A DNA stretch of 64,000 bases from Nonlabens spongiae. Its GTDB lineage: Bacteria > Bacteroidota > Bacteroidia > Flavobacteriales > Flavobacteriaceae. Each line of letters starts with the position of its first letter. Within the stretch, counting starts at the first letter, position 1. Positions 1 to 8,216 of this stretch are shown piece by piece. The stretch lies in contig NZ_CP019344.1 in the NCBI RefSeq assembly GCF_002117125.1, positions 1,302,001 to 1,366,000 on the forward strand. Direction: 5' to 3'. The position numbers and the translations under genes are program-made. The notes under the pieces are model-generated. The model saw only the letters and a list, made by a program, of their open reading frames with translations. It was not told where the DNA came from and made no database searches.

Positions 1-101
1 AAAGACTTGCGGATAAAAAAATTATTCAGAAAAAAGACATTTGGAAAATGATACTTCCAGGAAAGCGGTTTGAGCATTTCAGAGAATTATACCTCAAGTA
101 A
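1..101 (+). CDS. C-terminal end of an unidentified protein (partial)
   Basis: The frame starting at base 3 is open from the window edge to a TAA at 99-101 and encodes 32 residues ending in ELYLK. The start lies outside the window. The other two forward frames have early stops, so this is the likely tail of a rightward gene. The fragment is Lys-rich with a few aromatic residues and has no motif I recognise; the family cannot be named. Confidence 0.5.
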   Translation, partial: RLADKKIIQKKDIWKMILPGKRFEHFRELYLK

Positions 102-354
102 AAGATCAAAATTTGCCAGAAAGGCTATCTTATTAGAATTAAAGTTAAATCCATCTATTTTTCATCTTATCTATTCTGCTCTATAACGCATCTGATATTC
201 CTTTCCCTGCGCTCGTCGGAAGCGAATACCTCTCTGTGTGGCCACCGAATTTCAAAACTATTACCTACTTTTAAGTCTAGAAATAATACCAACAATAACG
301 CGACTCAGCAAGAACGCCGCTCGCTCTTAAGGCGTTTGACGTTCAACATTTTAA
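102..354. other. Intergenic region, no gene seen
   Basis: No convincing coding frame. The only structure I see is a short inverted repeat, AACGCC (313-318) and GGCGTT (331-336) with a 12-base spacer, about 20 bases before the next start. It could be part of a regulatory site or chance. Confidence 0.4.
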
Positions 355-888
355 ATGAAGATATTCTTATTACTAATACTAAACTTGTTGATAGTAACTA
401 GTTGTCAGTCGGGTAAATCGGAATGGCATCTGATTAAAAACTTTGACCAAGTTTCCAAACACGAACCTTTTGGATACAAGTCTGGATACATAAACCAAAT
501 AGGAGATACTGTAATTCCGTTAGATAAGTATGTTAGATGTTTTACGGACACTGCTATTTATTACGCAATAGTTTATGATAAAAAACAAGGTCTTATCGGA
601 ATAGATTTGAATGAAAAAAAATTGTTCAATGCAGTATGGGACGGAGAAGGTTCAGTAATAAAAGAATCAGAAGGAATGATATTAATTGAAGAGAATGGGA
701 AATTTGGTTTTGCTAATTATAAAGGTAAAACAATAATTGAACCCAGATTTGAATATGCTGAAAGTTTCCGGAACGGAAAAGCTAGAGTTTCAAAGGGTAA
801 TATCACAAGGAATAACGCCCTTGAAAAGCTAGAGATAAATAACTGGTATTTTATAGATAAAAATGGGAATGAAATAATAGAAAACTGA
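355..888 (+). CDS. WG-repeat-like lipoprotein
   Basis: This 177-residue protein starts with a lipoprotein signal (MKIFLLLILNLLIVTSC), with the lipobox Cys at residue 17. Segments such as EENGKFGFANYKGKTIIEPRFEYAES and FIDKNGNEII resemble WG/KWG repeats (here split between neighbouring phrases), which form beta-propeller-like surfaces in many Bacteroidota envelope proteins. No enzyme motif is seen. It is probably anchored in the outer or inner membrane facing the periplasm. It stands alone between intergenic DNA and an IS element, so it looks like accessory cargo; its role is unknown. Confidence 0.7.
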   Translation: MKIFLLLILNLLIVTSCQSGKSEWHLIKNFDQVSKHEPFGYKSGYINQIGDTVIPLDKYVRCFTDTAIYYAIVYDKKQGLIGIDLNEKKLFNAVWDGEGSVIKESEGMILIEENGKFGFANYKGKTIIEPRFEYAESFRNGKARVSKGNITRNNALEKLEINNWYFIDKNGNEIIEN

Positions 889-902
889 GGAATAAACTGA
901 GG

Positions 903-921
903 TAAAAACCGACGGTTTTTA
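903..921 (+). terminator. Possible short terminator hairpin
   Basis: TAAAAACC and GGTTTTTA form an 8-bp stem around a 3-base loop, 15 bases after the lipoprotein stop. The T-run belongs to the stem, so strength is doubtful. Confidence 0.3.
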
Positions 922-945
922 AACTCTATAGCATGAGATAAATTT

Positions 946-953
946 TATTAAGG
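946..953. repeat. Left target-site duplication of the IS
   Basis: TATTAAGG directly precedes the left inverted repeat of the IS and is repeated exactly at 2297-2304 after the right end. Eight bases is the usual duplication length for IS256-family elements. Confidence 0.85.
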
Positions 954-1010
954 GACACTATCCCTTAAAGTGTGTAAGTTAAAAAAGCTTGGGTTTGACT
1001 TTAAATTAGT

Positions 1011-2207
1011 TTATAGTTGAACCCTTTCTTTATAAATAGTCAGGAACTGATTGAGCACTATACCCCAGTTTCTGATGGGCATTGACCATTTTTTTGTGGC
1101 TTCCCTTACGGCCAAATATACAGATTTCATTACTGCGTCATCAGTTGGGAAGGATAATTTGTTCTTGGTGTACTTTCTGATTTTTCCATTAAGGTTTTCT
1201 ATTAAGTTGGTGGTGTAGATGATCTTCCTGATCTCTAAAGGGAACTCAAAGAAAACGGTAAGGTCTTCCCAGTTGTCGTACCAGCTTTTAACGGCATAAG
1301 AGTACTTGTCGTTCCATTTATCGGCAAAGTCCTTAAGAGCAGCCTGGGCAGCTTGTTTTGTTGGAGCGTTGTAGATTTGCTTCATATCTGCGGTAAAAGC
1401 TTTTTTATCTTTCCATACTACATATCTACAGGCATTTCTGATTTGGTGAACCACGCAGATTTGAGTTTTGGACTCTGGAAAAACGTTTTTAATAGTCTCT
1501 GTAAAACCATTAAGGTTGTCCGTAGCGGTAATTAAGAGATCTTCTACGCCACGAGCTCTCATATCAGTAAGTACGCTCATCCAGAAGGCGGCAGACTCAT
1601 TTTTGCCCAGCCATAGACCCAACACCTCTTTTTTACCATCTCTACGTAGTCCTACAGCTATGTAAACAGTTTTGTTGATAACCTTAGAGTTCTCACGTAC
1701 TTTGAATACGATACCGTCCATCCAGACGATTAAGTATACTGGTTCCAATGGCCTGTTCTGCCAGGCGACTATATCATTGGTTATACGGTCTGTAATGCGA
1801 GATATGGTAGTTGTCGATATGTCAAAGTTATAAACCTCTCTTATCTGCTCTTCGATATCGCTATTGCTCATTCCTTTAGCGTATAGAGATACGATGACAT
1901 TTTCAATACCATCTACCATGCTGGTACGTTTTGGAACAAGCATCGGATCAAAGGAGGCGTCTCGATCCCTTGGAACTTTTATCTCTGACTCTCCAAAGCC
2001 AGTTTTTACCTTTTTAGTACCGTATCCATTACGCTTATTTGTTGTTGGGCTTTTTTCGTGTTTAGAATAATCTAAATGAGCGTCCAACTCGCCTTCTAGC
2101 ATCTTCTCAATACCTCGCTTTTGAAGTTGCTTTAAAAAATCATTGAGCTCATCTCCTGTTTTGAACTGCTTTAAAAAATCATCGTTGAATAAATCTTCTT
2201 TGTTCAT
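1011..2207 (-). CDS. IS256-family transposase
   Basis: A DDE transposase that cuts and joins the ends of its own element. About 398 residues from the chosen start MNKEDLF at 2207; an upstream in-frame ATG at 2249 lies in the centre of a 36-bp palindrome and would add 14 residues, so I prefer the internal start. Visible features are the catalytic Asp in VWMDGI, the second Asp in ATDNLNGF, the C/H pair in CVVHQIRN, and the Glu-bearing motif [14 protein letters not shown]. The frame is intact, so the element may be active. Confidence 0.93.
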   Translation of the reverse strand: MNKEDLFNDDFLKQFKTGDELNDFLKQLQKRGIEKMLEGELDAHLDYSKHEKSPTTNKRNGYGTKKVKTGFGESEIKVPRDRDASFDPMLVPKRTSMVDGIENVIVSLYAKGMSNSDIEEQIREVYNFDISTTTISRITDRITNDIVAWQNRPLEPVYLIVWMDGIVFKVRENSKVINKTVYIAVGLRRDGKKEVLGLWLGKNESAAFWMSVLTDMRARGVEDLLITATDNLNGFTETIKNVFPESKTQICVVHQIRNACRYVVWKDKKAFTADMKQIYNAPTKQAAQAALKDFADKWNDKYSYAVKSWYDNWEDLTVFFEFPLEIRKIIYTTNLIENLNGKIRKYTKNKLSFPTDDAVMKSVYLAVREATKKWSMPIRNWGIVLNQFLTIYKERVQL

Positions 2208-2230
2208 CTGTGTAAAATTTAAAATTAAAA

Positions 2231-2266
2231 TAAAATAGGCTTGGGTCATGACCCAAGCCTATTTTA
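2231..2266. promoter_or_regulatory. 36-bp perfect palindrome upstream of the transposase
   Basis: The two 18-base arms meet at the centre of TCATGA (2248/2249). It lies inside the right inverted repeat and just before the transposase start. On the transposase strand it would fold into a long hairpin ending in TTTTA, so it could stop read-through transcription from outside, or hide an upstream ATG. A related half (AAGCTTGGGT) occurs near the left end. Confidence 0.6.
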
Positions 2267-2296
2267 ACTACTTACACAGTTTGTGAGATACGACCT

Positions 2297-2304
2297 ATTA
2301 AGGA
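2297..2304. repeat. Right target-site duplication of the IS
   Basis: TATTAAGG, identical to 946-953, immediately follows the right end of the IS. The following 170 bases up to the next gene show nothing I can name. Confidence 0.85.
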
Positions 2305-2477
2305 TTCATTTAGTACTTTATCCACACTCGTCAGTAGCTATAAGCTTTCTGCGCGACAATCAAAATTCAAAACAATAATTTACTTTCAAAGACCAAAAAC
2401 CAATAATATAAATTGCGCAATCTAGCGAAAATGCAACTCCCGCTTCATACTCTGAGCATACTGAATGATAAAAAGCT

Positions 2478-3032
2478 ATGAGGATGATATCTATTTTAAT
2501 AGGAATAACCGGTGTAATTATTCTGGCTTACTCAATCTGGATTCTAATTAAATCAAGAAACAATGAATGTGTAAATCAATTCACCTTCAACTCTGAGATC
2601 AATGAAATTCAACTCCACTCAACTGGGCTATACTCAATTTGTATCTTGGGAGCTAGTTTTGTGAACGATCAAGGGAAGTTTGACGCTGAATTAAAATCAG
2701 ACAGCGGTAATCTGATAGAACTGAATAAACCTATATTTAAATATCGCTTTCGGAAAAAGGGAATCCTTGGATTGGAGTATTACCAATTTGAAATAAGTAA
2801 AAGTGGAAAATACTTTTTGAGTTTCAAGAATCAAAATGAGTTAGTTGCTAAGCATTCGATGTTAATTTCTAAAAGAATCTTTCAGAAACGGATTAATCCC
2901 AATAGTCTGAAAGTACTAGTCAAAGAAACAATATCGACAAGAGATAGAATGATCTCAATAGTAGGCTTAGTTATCGGGATAAACGCAGTTATTTGGGGGA
3001 TTTTAGCTGGATTTTTAAAAATCTTTGAATAA
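2478..3032 (+). CDS. Unknown protein with N- and C-terminal membrane helices
   Basis: A 184-residue protein with one hydrophobic helix at about residues 4-24 (ISILIGITGVIILAYSIWIL) and another at about 158-180 (GLVIGINAVIWGILAGF). The 130 residues between them are polar and beta-rich, without Cys motifs or a known domain. Topology suggests the middle part faces the periplasm. It lies between the IS and the pseudouridine synthase with no operon partner. I do not recognise a family; the role is unknown. Confidence 0.6.
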   Translation: MRMISILIGITGVIILAYSIWILIKSRNNECVNQFTFNSEINEIQLHSTGLYSICILGASFVNDQGKFDAELKSDSGNLIELNKPIFKYRFRKKGILGLEYYQFEISKSGKYFLSFKNQNELVAKHSMLISKRIFQKRINPNSLKVLVKETISTRDRMISIVGLVIGINAVIWGILAGFLKIFE

Positions 3033-3159
3033 AACTATTAAGATCAAAGTAGTTAATAACCCACCCTTGAAAACTACAAAGACACGCTTCAAAAATATTT
3101 TCGTGATTCCCTATTTCAATCCCGATCTTAGCAAAAAATTTTAAAGCAAAAAAATCCGC

Positions 3160-3747
3160 TTGTCTAAGTTCCAAAAACACTACCACTTTCTCATCTATAA
3201 ACCTTATAGAATGCTCAGTCAGTTTACTTCAAACGATGAGAAGCAACTGCGTAAAAAGAGGTTTCTGGGTGAGTTGTATGATTTTCCTGAAGGCGTAATG
3301 GCTGTCGGCAGGCTGGATGAAAATTCTGAAGGATTGCTACTCATTACTACTGATGGACAATGGAGCAATCACGTGAATAAATCTGGGGAATTTGAAAAGG
3401 AATATTATGCTCAACTGGACGGGATCCCTGATGAAGAGATTCTAGAACAATTAAGAAGCGGCGTTAAAATAGGACTCAACGGTAAGAAATATTTAACGCA
3501 ACCAGCCAAGGTCGCACGTATAGATTCACCTGAACTACCTGCCACCCTACAGCGCATACGCAATGATAGGCATGGTCCCACTTCATGGATTTCCATCACC
3601 ATTACTGAGGGAAAATACCGTCAAGTGCGCAAAATGTGCAGCGCCGTGGGACTACCTGTTCTGCGATTAGCGCGTGTAAGAATAGGAGATTATAAACTAG
3701 ATATGCTAATGGGAACTACAGTGATGGAAGTTGAACCTTATTCCTGA
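3160..3747 (+). CDS. RluE-like 23S rRNA pseudouridine synthase
   Basis: Converts a specific uridine in rRNA to pseudouridine. The RsuA/RluB/E/F-type catalytic motif GRLDENSEGLLL holds the nucleophile Asp at residue 53, preceded by YKPYRMLSQF and followed by the R-rich segment ITEGKYRQVRKM typical of the family. There is no N-terminal S4 domain, which with the 195-residue length points to RluE. The start is TTG at 3160; the first ATG (about 3211) would cut off the conserved KPY motif. Its end overlaps the next, convergent gene by 10 bases. Confidence 0.85.
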   Translation: MSKFQKHYHFLIYKPYRMLSQFTSNDEKQLRKKRFLGELYDFPEGVMAVGRLDENSEGLLLITTDGQWSNHVNKSGEFEKEYYAQLDGIPDEEILEQLRSGVKIGLNGKKYLTQPAKVARIDSPELPATLQRIRNDRHGPTSWISITITEGKYRQVRKMCSAVGLPVLRLARVRIGDYKLDMLMGTTVMEVEPYS

Positions 3748-4349
3748 AGGACGACAAGAAGCGCCTTTACACCAGCGCTCAAATTCCAGACATTTTGCTG
3801 AATCACATTTCCTTTTTTATCCATGACTTTGAATTCTGCTGTGTTAGGGCCGCTCTCACCTTGATTCAATGCCTCGATTTCCAATTTATTAAAGCCAGGT
3901 TTCAACTCTATGTTGACACTTTGAAAAGCGTTGCGTAGATAAATCTCCTCAACCAGAATTTTATCATCTTGCCATATGCGCACCAGATCACCATCTTCAT
4001 ACTGGTGATCACGACAGACCAGTTTCAAAATCATCTCACCGGTGCGTAACTCACCCAGAAATGTATCACTTTTAAAGCCCGGCATCATGGGACGGTCTTT
4101 TTTAAACTTCTGTTTTTTAAATTGGATACCCGGGTCCACAAGATCAGTCTCTTGTCTCATGCTGATCATAGGCTTCGTGCTGGGTCTGCGATAGATTTTA
4201 GTTTCCTTCTTCTCTGGGAACAGCAAAGAGCCGCCAGATTCCGTTTCTGGAACTGGTTCTATCTTACGTGATGAGCTTTCAGGAATTTCCTCTTGAGCAT
4301 AGGAGAACGCACAAGCAAGAACAAAAAAGAATGTAAACAGTCGTTTCAT
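3738..4349 (-). CDS. Secreted protein of unknown function
   Basis: A 203-residue protein with a clear signal peptide (MKRLFTFFFVLACAFSYAQ) followed by a charged, Pro/Glu/Lys-rich linker to about residue 85. The C-terminal part (from about residue 100) reads like a beta-sandwich that shapes a ligand vector: DGDLVRIWQDDKILVEE, then GFNKLEIEALNQGESGPNT. This layout recurs in conserved Flavobacteriia secreted proteins with no assigned role. It is convergent with the pseudouridine synthase gene and overlaps it by 10 bases. Confidence 0.7.
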   Translation of the reverse strand: MKRLFTFFFVLACAFSYAQEEIPESSSRKIEPVPETESGGSLLFPEKKETKIYRRPSTKPMISMRQETDLVDPGIQFKKQKFKKDRPMMPGFKSDTFLGELRTGEMILKLVCRDHQYEDGDLVRIWQDDKILVEEIYLRNAFQSVNIELKPGFNKLEIEALNQGESGPNTAEFKVMDKKGNVIQQNVWNLSAGVKALLVVLQE

Positions 4350-4492
4350 ACCTAAAGCTTATCAAATACTTTGCCTTTGTCGCAAACAGTTGCTACAAAA
4401 TAACAAATAATCAATCAATTAGCAATAGATAAGACTGTTAGTCTTTGTTAACGGCAGCCACTTTCCTGTGGAGGTCGGGCTTTTATTAGTTA

Positions 4493-4541
4493 CGCTTTCG
4501 CGTCGTGCCGTCGGCAAGCCTATGGCGACCGAGGGAAAGCG
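4493..4541. repeat. Palindrome copy apparently split by 33 bases
   Basis: CGCTTTCGCG (4493-4502) and AAAGCG (4536-4541) together equal the 16-bp dispersed palindrome of this window, but are separated by a GC-rich 33-base stretch. It lies in the 227-base gap between a secreted protein gene and murA, where I see no gene. It may be an interrupted copy; chance is possible because the right part is only 6 bases. Confidence 0.4.
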
Positions 4542-4576
4542 AGACCCCCAACAACACTCTTAACATCAAAAAACAC

Positions 4577-5899
4577 CTAGGACTTATCGTTGCCCAATCT
4601 AGTAATTTTTGCCCCTATTCTCCTTAAACGAGTATCTATATTTTGATAACCACGGTCGATCTGTTCAATGTTGTGGATGGTACTCGTTCCCTTTGCACTC
4701 AAAGCAGCGATTAACAACGAGATTCCCGCCCTGATATCCGGGCTGGTCATGGTGGTCGCCTTGAGTTTAGACTTGAAATCATGTCCTATCACACTCGCGC
4801 GATGCGGGTCACATAAAATAATTTTTGCACCCATATCGATGAGCTTATCGACAAAGAAAAGACGGCTTTCAAACATCTTTTGATGAATAAGCACGCTTCC
4901 TCGCGCCTGAGTCGCCACTACGAGAACGATACTCAAAAGATCTGGCGTAAAGCCCGGCCATGGAGCATCTGCAATAGTTAATATAGAACCGTCTATGTAG
5001 TTCTGGATCTCGTAACCGTCATTGTGTGCTGGTATGAATATATCGTCACCCTGGCGTTCTATGGTGATCCCCAGTTTTCTGAAAGTTGCAGGAATCACGC
5101 CCAGCTCGTCATATTTTACATTTTTGATCGTAATCTCGCTGCGTGTCATGGCGGCAAGACCTATCCAGCTCCCGATCTCGATCATATCGGGTAAAATGGT
5201 ATGGGTAGTTCCTTTAAGTTTTTTGACGCCTTCGATCTTAAGAAGGTTGGATCCTATGCCGTCTATTTTGGCACCCATTCTTACCAGCATATTACACAAT
5301 TGCTGTAGATAAGGCTCGCAGGCTGCGTTGTAAATAGTGGTTGCCCCTTTTGCGAGAACTGCAGCCATAACGATGTTTGCTGTACCCGTAACCGAGGCCT
5401 CATCAAGTAACATGTAAGCACCATTGAGCTCATCTGCTTCTACACCATAGAAATACTCCTCTCTGTTGTATCTGAATTTTGCACCAAGTTTAATGAATCC
5501 TTCAAAGTGAGTATCTAGCCTACGACGACCTATTTTATCGCCGCCCGGTCTTGGGATATAACCTTTACCAAAACGTGCCAAAAGCGGTCCTACTAACATA
5601 ATACTACCACGTAAGCCACGACCTAGTGTTTTGTATTCTTCTGATTGCAGAAAATCTAGATCAACTTTGTCTGCTTGAAACGTGTAGGATTCTGGACCGT
5701 TTTTAGTCACTTTCACGCCAAGATGATTCAGCAAGTCGATGAGCTTATTGACATCAATAATGTCTGGAACGTTATTGATCTCTACCGGTTGATCGGTAAG
5801 CAACACGGCACAAAGTATTTGTAAGGCTTCGTTTTTAGCTCCTTGAGGTTGAATATCACCTTTAAGTTGGTGTCCTCCTTCTATGATAAAAGTTCCCAT
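4577..5899 (-). CDS. murA: UDP-N-acetylglucosamine 1-carboxyvinyltransferase (MurA)
   Basis: Catalyses the first committed step of peptidoglycan synthesis, transferring enolpyruvate from PEP to UDP-GlcNAc in the cytoplasm. The 440 residues span the full two-domain fold. Lys22-Asn23 (QGAKNEAL) match the substrate-binding pair of the family. The active-site loop reads RPGGDKIGRRRLDTH, with Asp121 where E. coli MurA has Cys115. That Cys is the fosfomycin target, so reduced sensitivity is expected. Leftward, with 155 bases before the upstream panB. Confidence 0.95.
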   Translation of the reverse strand: MGTFIIEGGHQLKGDIQPQGAKNEALQILCAVLLTDQPVEINNVPDIIDVNKLIDLLNHLGVKVTKNGPESYTFQADKVDLDFLQSEEYKTLGRGLRGSIMLVGPLLARFGKGYIPRPGGDKIGRRRLDTHFEGFIKLGAKFRYNREEYFYGVEADELNGAYMLLDEASVTGTANIVMAAVLAKGATTIYNAACEPYLQQLCNMLVRMGAKIDGIGSNLLKIEGVKKLKGTTHTILPDMIEIGSWIGLAAMTRSEITIKNVKYDELGVIPATFRKLGITIERQGDDIFIPAHNDGYEIQNYIDGSILTIADAPWPGFTPDLLSIVLVVATQARGSVLIHQKMFESRLFFVDKLIDMGAKIILCDPHRASVIGHDFKSKLKATTMTSPDIRAGISLLIAALSAKGTSTIHNIEQIDRGYQNIDTRLRRIGAKITRLGNDKS

Positions 5900-6054
5900 A
5901 TTTCGGTTTTCTCTGGAACCTAAAAATAGGAAACTACAACAGCTCTCACGCGGTATTGAGCCAATTGTTTACACAGAATATTAACAGTTTTCAAGGAAAA
6001 CCGAGACAGCAAATAATTGAATAAATAAATGGAGTCAAATGCTTCAAGCAGTTC

Positions 6055-6873
6055 TTAATACTGCTCTTCATCATTTGGGAAATCAACTGACTTCACATCT
6101 TTGACATACTGACCTACTGCATTGCCCATATCTTCATAAAGATTTAGATACCTTCTTAAGAATCTAGGGTTGAATTCATGAGTCATCCCAAACATGTCAT
6201 GAGATACCAGTACCTGGCCATCTACCCCACTACCAGCACCTATTCCTATAACAGGAATGGTAAGTTGCTCAGCTACCTTTTGAGCTAAAGCTGCTGGTAC
6301 TTTTTCTAGAACTAAGGCAAAACAACCCCAGCGCTCGAGTGCTTGTGCATCTTCAATCAGTTTCTCAGCCTCTGCTTCTTCTTTTGCGCGCACCGTGTAT
6401 GTACCAAATTTGTAGATCGACTGCGGTGTAAGTCCCAGATGTCCCATTACGGGAATACCAGCGTGGAGAATACGTTTGATCGATTCCTTTACCTCACGGC
6501 CGCCTTCTAGTTTAACACTGTGCCCACCACTTTCCTTCATGATACGTATCGCGCTGCGTAAAGCCTCTTTGGGATCACTTTGATAACTTCCAAAAGGCAG
6601 ATCCACCACCACTAGAGCACGTTCCACACCTCGCACTACACTACTTGCGTGATAGATCATTTGATCTAGGGTAATCGGTAAGGTCGTTTCATGCCCTGCC
6701 ATCACGTTACTTGCACTATCTCCCACAAGTAATACATCGATCCCGGCGCTATCTATAATTTTTGCCATCGTGTAATCATAAGCCGTGAGCATGGAAATCT
6801 TCTCACCATGCGACTTCATTTCAGTCAGGGATTTAACGGTAATACGCTTGTATTGCTTTTTGGCAACGGACAT
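6055..6873 (-). CDS. panB: 3-methyl-2-oxobutanoate hydroxymethyltransferase (PanB)
   Basis: First step of pantothenate (coenzyme A precursor) synthesis: moves a hydroxymethyl group from 5,10-methylene-THF to 2-oxoisovalerate. The 272 residues form one TIM barrel. Motifs include [12 protein letters not shown] near the start, [18 protein letters not shown] (Mg site Asp), [21 protein letters not shown] and [14 protein letters not shown]. The partners panC/panD are not in the window. It is divergent from the gene at 6928, leaving about 54 bases for both promoters. Confidence 0.96.
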   Translation of the reverse strand: MSVAKKQYKRITVKSLTEMKSHGEKISMLTAYDYTMAKIIDSAGIDVLLVGDSASNVMAGHETTLPITLDQMIYHASSVVRGVERALVVVDLPFGSYQSDPKEALRSAIRIMKESGGHSVKLEGGREVKESIKRILHAGIPVMGHLGLTPQSIYKFGTYTVRAKEEAEAEKLIEDAQALERWGCFALVLEKVPAALAQKVAEQLTIPVIGIGAGSGVDGQVLVSHDMFGMTHEFNPRFLRRYLNLYEDMGNAVGQYVKDVKSVDFPNDEEQY

Positions 6874-6927
6874 AATTGTGATTTAAAAAGTAAAAATACT
6901 AATATTACAGATGCAACCCATACGATT

Positions 6928-7392
6928 ATGAAAAAGCATCTATTAACTGTAATTTTTATGGTTCTCGCTTTCGCGAAAGCGTACCCTCAACAAACCGATA
7001 AACCAATTTCTCAAATCACAGATCCTAAGGAAATCGTGCAAGAATTCTTTGAAAAATTCCACGAGCAAGACACGACCAGTCTAAAGACTATGTTCTTGCC
7101 AGAAGCCCAGCTCCATAGCTTGCTCAAGAGAGGTAATCAGTTAAAACCCAGTCACGATAATATTAATAGTTTCCTGAAAGGTATCGCCTCTATTCCAGAA
7201 ACGGTAAAATTTGAGGAACAGCTGGGCGAGCTGCAGGTGCTTAAAACTGTAAATACCGCCACGGTAAGCATGCCCTACACCTTTATGGTGAATGGACAAA
7301 AATCACATAGCGGTACTAATATTTTTGTAATGTTGCGCACCCGAGAAGGCTGGAAGATTTCTTCCATCGCAGACTCACGCGTTTACAACTAG
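6928..7392 (+). CDS. Secreted NTF2-like (SnoaL/DUF4440-type) protein
   Basis: A 154-residue protein. I choose the ATG at 6928 because it begins a proper signal peptide (MKKHLLTVIFMVLAFAKAYP); a longer frame from 6808 would overlap panB antisense. The mature part has the NTF2-like pattern: helix IVQEFFEKFHEQDTTSLKTMF, then beta strands ending in MLRTREGWKISSIADSRVY. Such folds bind small molecules or act as enzymes; no catalytic set is clear here. The dispersed palindrome lies inside the signal peptide and encodes A-F-A-K-A. Confidence 0.8.
   Translation: MKKHLLTVIFMVLAFAKAYPQQTDKPISQITDPKEIVQEFFEKFHEQDTTSLKTMFLPEAQLHSLLKRGNQLKPSHDNINSFLKGIASIPETVKFEEQLGELQVLKTVNTATVSMPYTFMVNGQKSHSGTNIFVMLRTREGWKISSIADSRVYN
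6966..6981. repeat. Dispersed palindrome CGCTTTCGCGAAAGCG, in CDS
   Basis: Perfect 16-bp copy inside the signal-peptide codons of the NTF2-like gene, read A-F-A-K-A. Confidence 0.9.
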
Positions 7393-7395
7393 GTT

Positions 7396-8211
7396 TTACT
7401 GATTGCCTAGGATAATAGGTAGTCCACCATTTTCACCGCCTCCCACAACAATAACTTTGCTATTAGGGCTTTCGGCAAGTTTAAGGGTGGCTTCTATTCC
7501 TTTTTCGGTCAAAATCTTGTCAGTTAGGGAAGCGCTTAGAATTTGGTTTGCAACTGCTTTACCTTCTGCATCGATTTTTTGACGCTCGGCCTCTTTGCTG
7601 GCTTTAGTCAATCTAAATTCATACTCTAGCGCTTCTTGCTCTTGCTTGAGTTTACGCTCAATAGCTTCCTTAATTTTAGGCGGCAGCGTAACATCTTTTA
7701 CAAGTACTCGATTCACTTGGACGTATTGGCTTTCCAACTCTTTGCGCGCTTCTTCAAGAATCTCACTTTGAATCACGTCACGCTTACTAGAATACAATTG
7801 TTCAGGAGTGTAGCGGCCCACAACGCTACGTGCCGCGGCACTAATTGCTGGCTCCAAGATATTATCTTCATAATTGATTCCCTTTTCTTGATACAAGTAG
7901 GGCAATCTATCATATTCTGGCTGGTACCACACGGTAGCATCTACAGTTACTTCGAGACCGTTTACGGAAAGAACACGCATCTTATCACTTTTAGACAACT
8001 GTCTCACAGGGAAAATGATCATGTCATTCCACGGCGCGATGATGTGAAACCCTTCTCCGTACGTAGCATCTTTTTCAACACCTTCACCAAAAGGCTTGAA
8101 CAGAACTCCTGCCTGTCCAGCTTCTATGACTACTGAACTTTTAAAAATTACGATCAAAACGATGACCAACGCAACTATCGCAAAAATTGCTGCTTTACTT
8201 AACTTTTCCAT
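7396..8211 (-). CDS. Prohibitin/SPFH-domain membrane protein
   Basis: A 271-residue protein with one N-terminal membrane helix (residues 8-24) followed by an SPFH/band-7 domain (about 25-200) and a charged coiled-coil segment (about 190-225; KLKQEQEALEYEFRLTKASKEAERQKIDAEG). It matches bacterial prohibitins, which form ring scaffolds in the cytoplasmic membrane and often modulate FtsH-type proteolysis. It follows the vWA-like protein gene by 5 bases on the same strand, so the two are probably co-transcribed. It ends with a Gly-rich tail, as in the family. Confidence 0.9.
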   Translation of the reverse strand: MEKLSKAAIFAIVALVIVLIVIFKSSVVIEAGQAGVLFKPFGEGVEKDATYGEGFHIIAPWNDMIIFPVRQLSKSDKMRVLSVNGLEVTVDATVWYQPEYDRLPYLYQEKGINYEDNILEPAISAAARSVVGRYTPEQLYSSKRDVIQSEILEEARKELESQYVQVNRVLVKDVTLPPKIKEAIERKLKQEQEALEYEFRLTKASKEAERQKIDAEGKAVANQILSASLTDKILTEKGIEATLKLAESPNSKVIVVGGGENGGLPIILGNQ

Positions 8212-8216
8212 TTTAC

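Larger units (their letters stand above)
954..2296 (-). mobile_element. Complete IS256-family insertion sequence, 1343 bp
   Basis: The element is bounded by imperfect inverted repeats at 954-978 and 2271-2296. They share TATC, AAA and an inner TGTGTAAG, about 17 matches with one gap. Exact 8-bp direct repeats TATTAAGG flank it. It carries one intact leftward transposase gene. Length, ends, duplication and transposase all fit the IS256 (Mutator-like) family. The matching target duplications suggest a fairly recent insertion into intergenic DNA, so no gene appears to be broken by it. Confidence 0.92.

Noticed and set aside
313..336. Integron attC site at the AACGCC/GGCGTT repeat
   Set aside because: The outer core sites (RYYYAAC and GTTRRRY) are not found in the right places and there is no integrase nearby.
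1353..2070. Rightward reading frames inside the IS element
   Set aside because: They are antisense to a well-conserved transposase gene and show no motif or start signal.
6808..6927. Extended N-terminus for the NTF2-like protein
   Set aside because: It would overlap panB antisense and place the signal peptide internally; the ATG at 6928 starts a proper signal.
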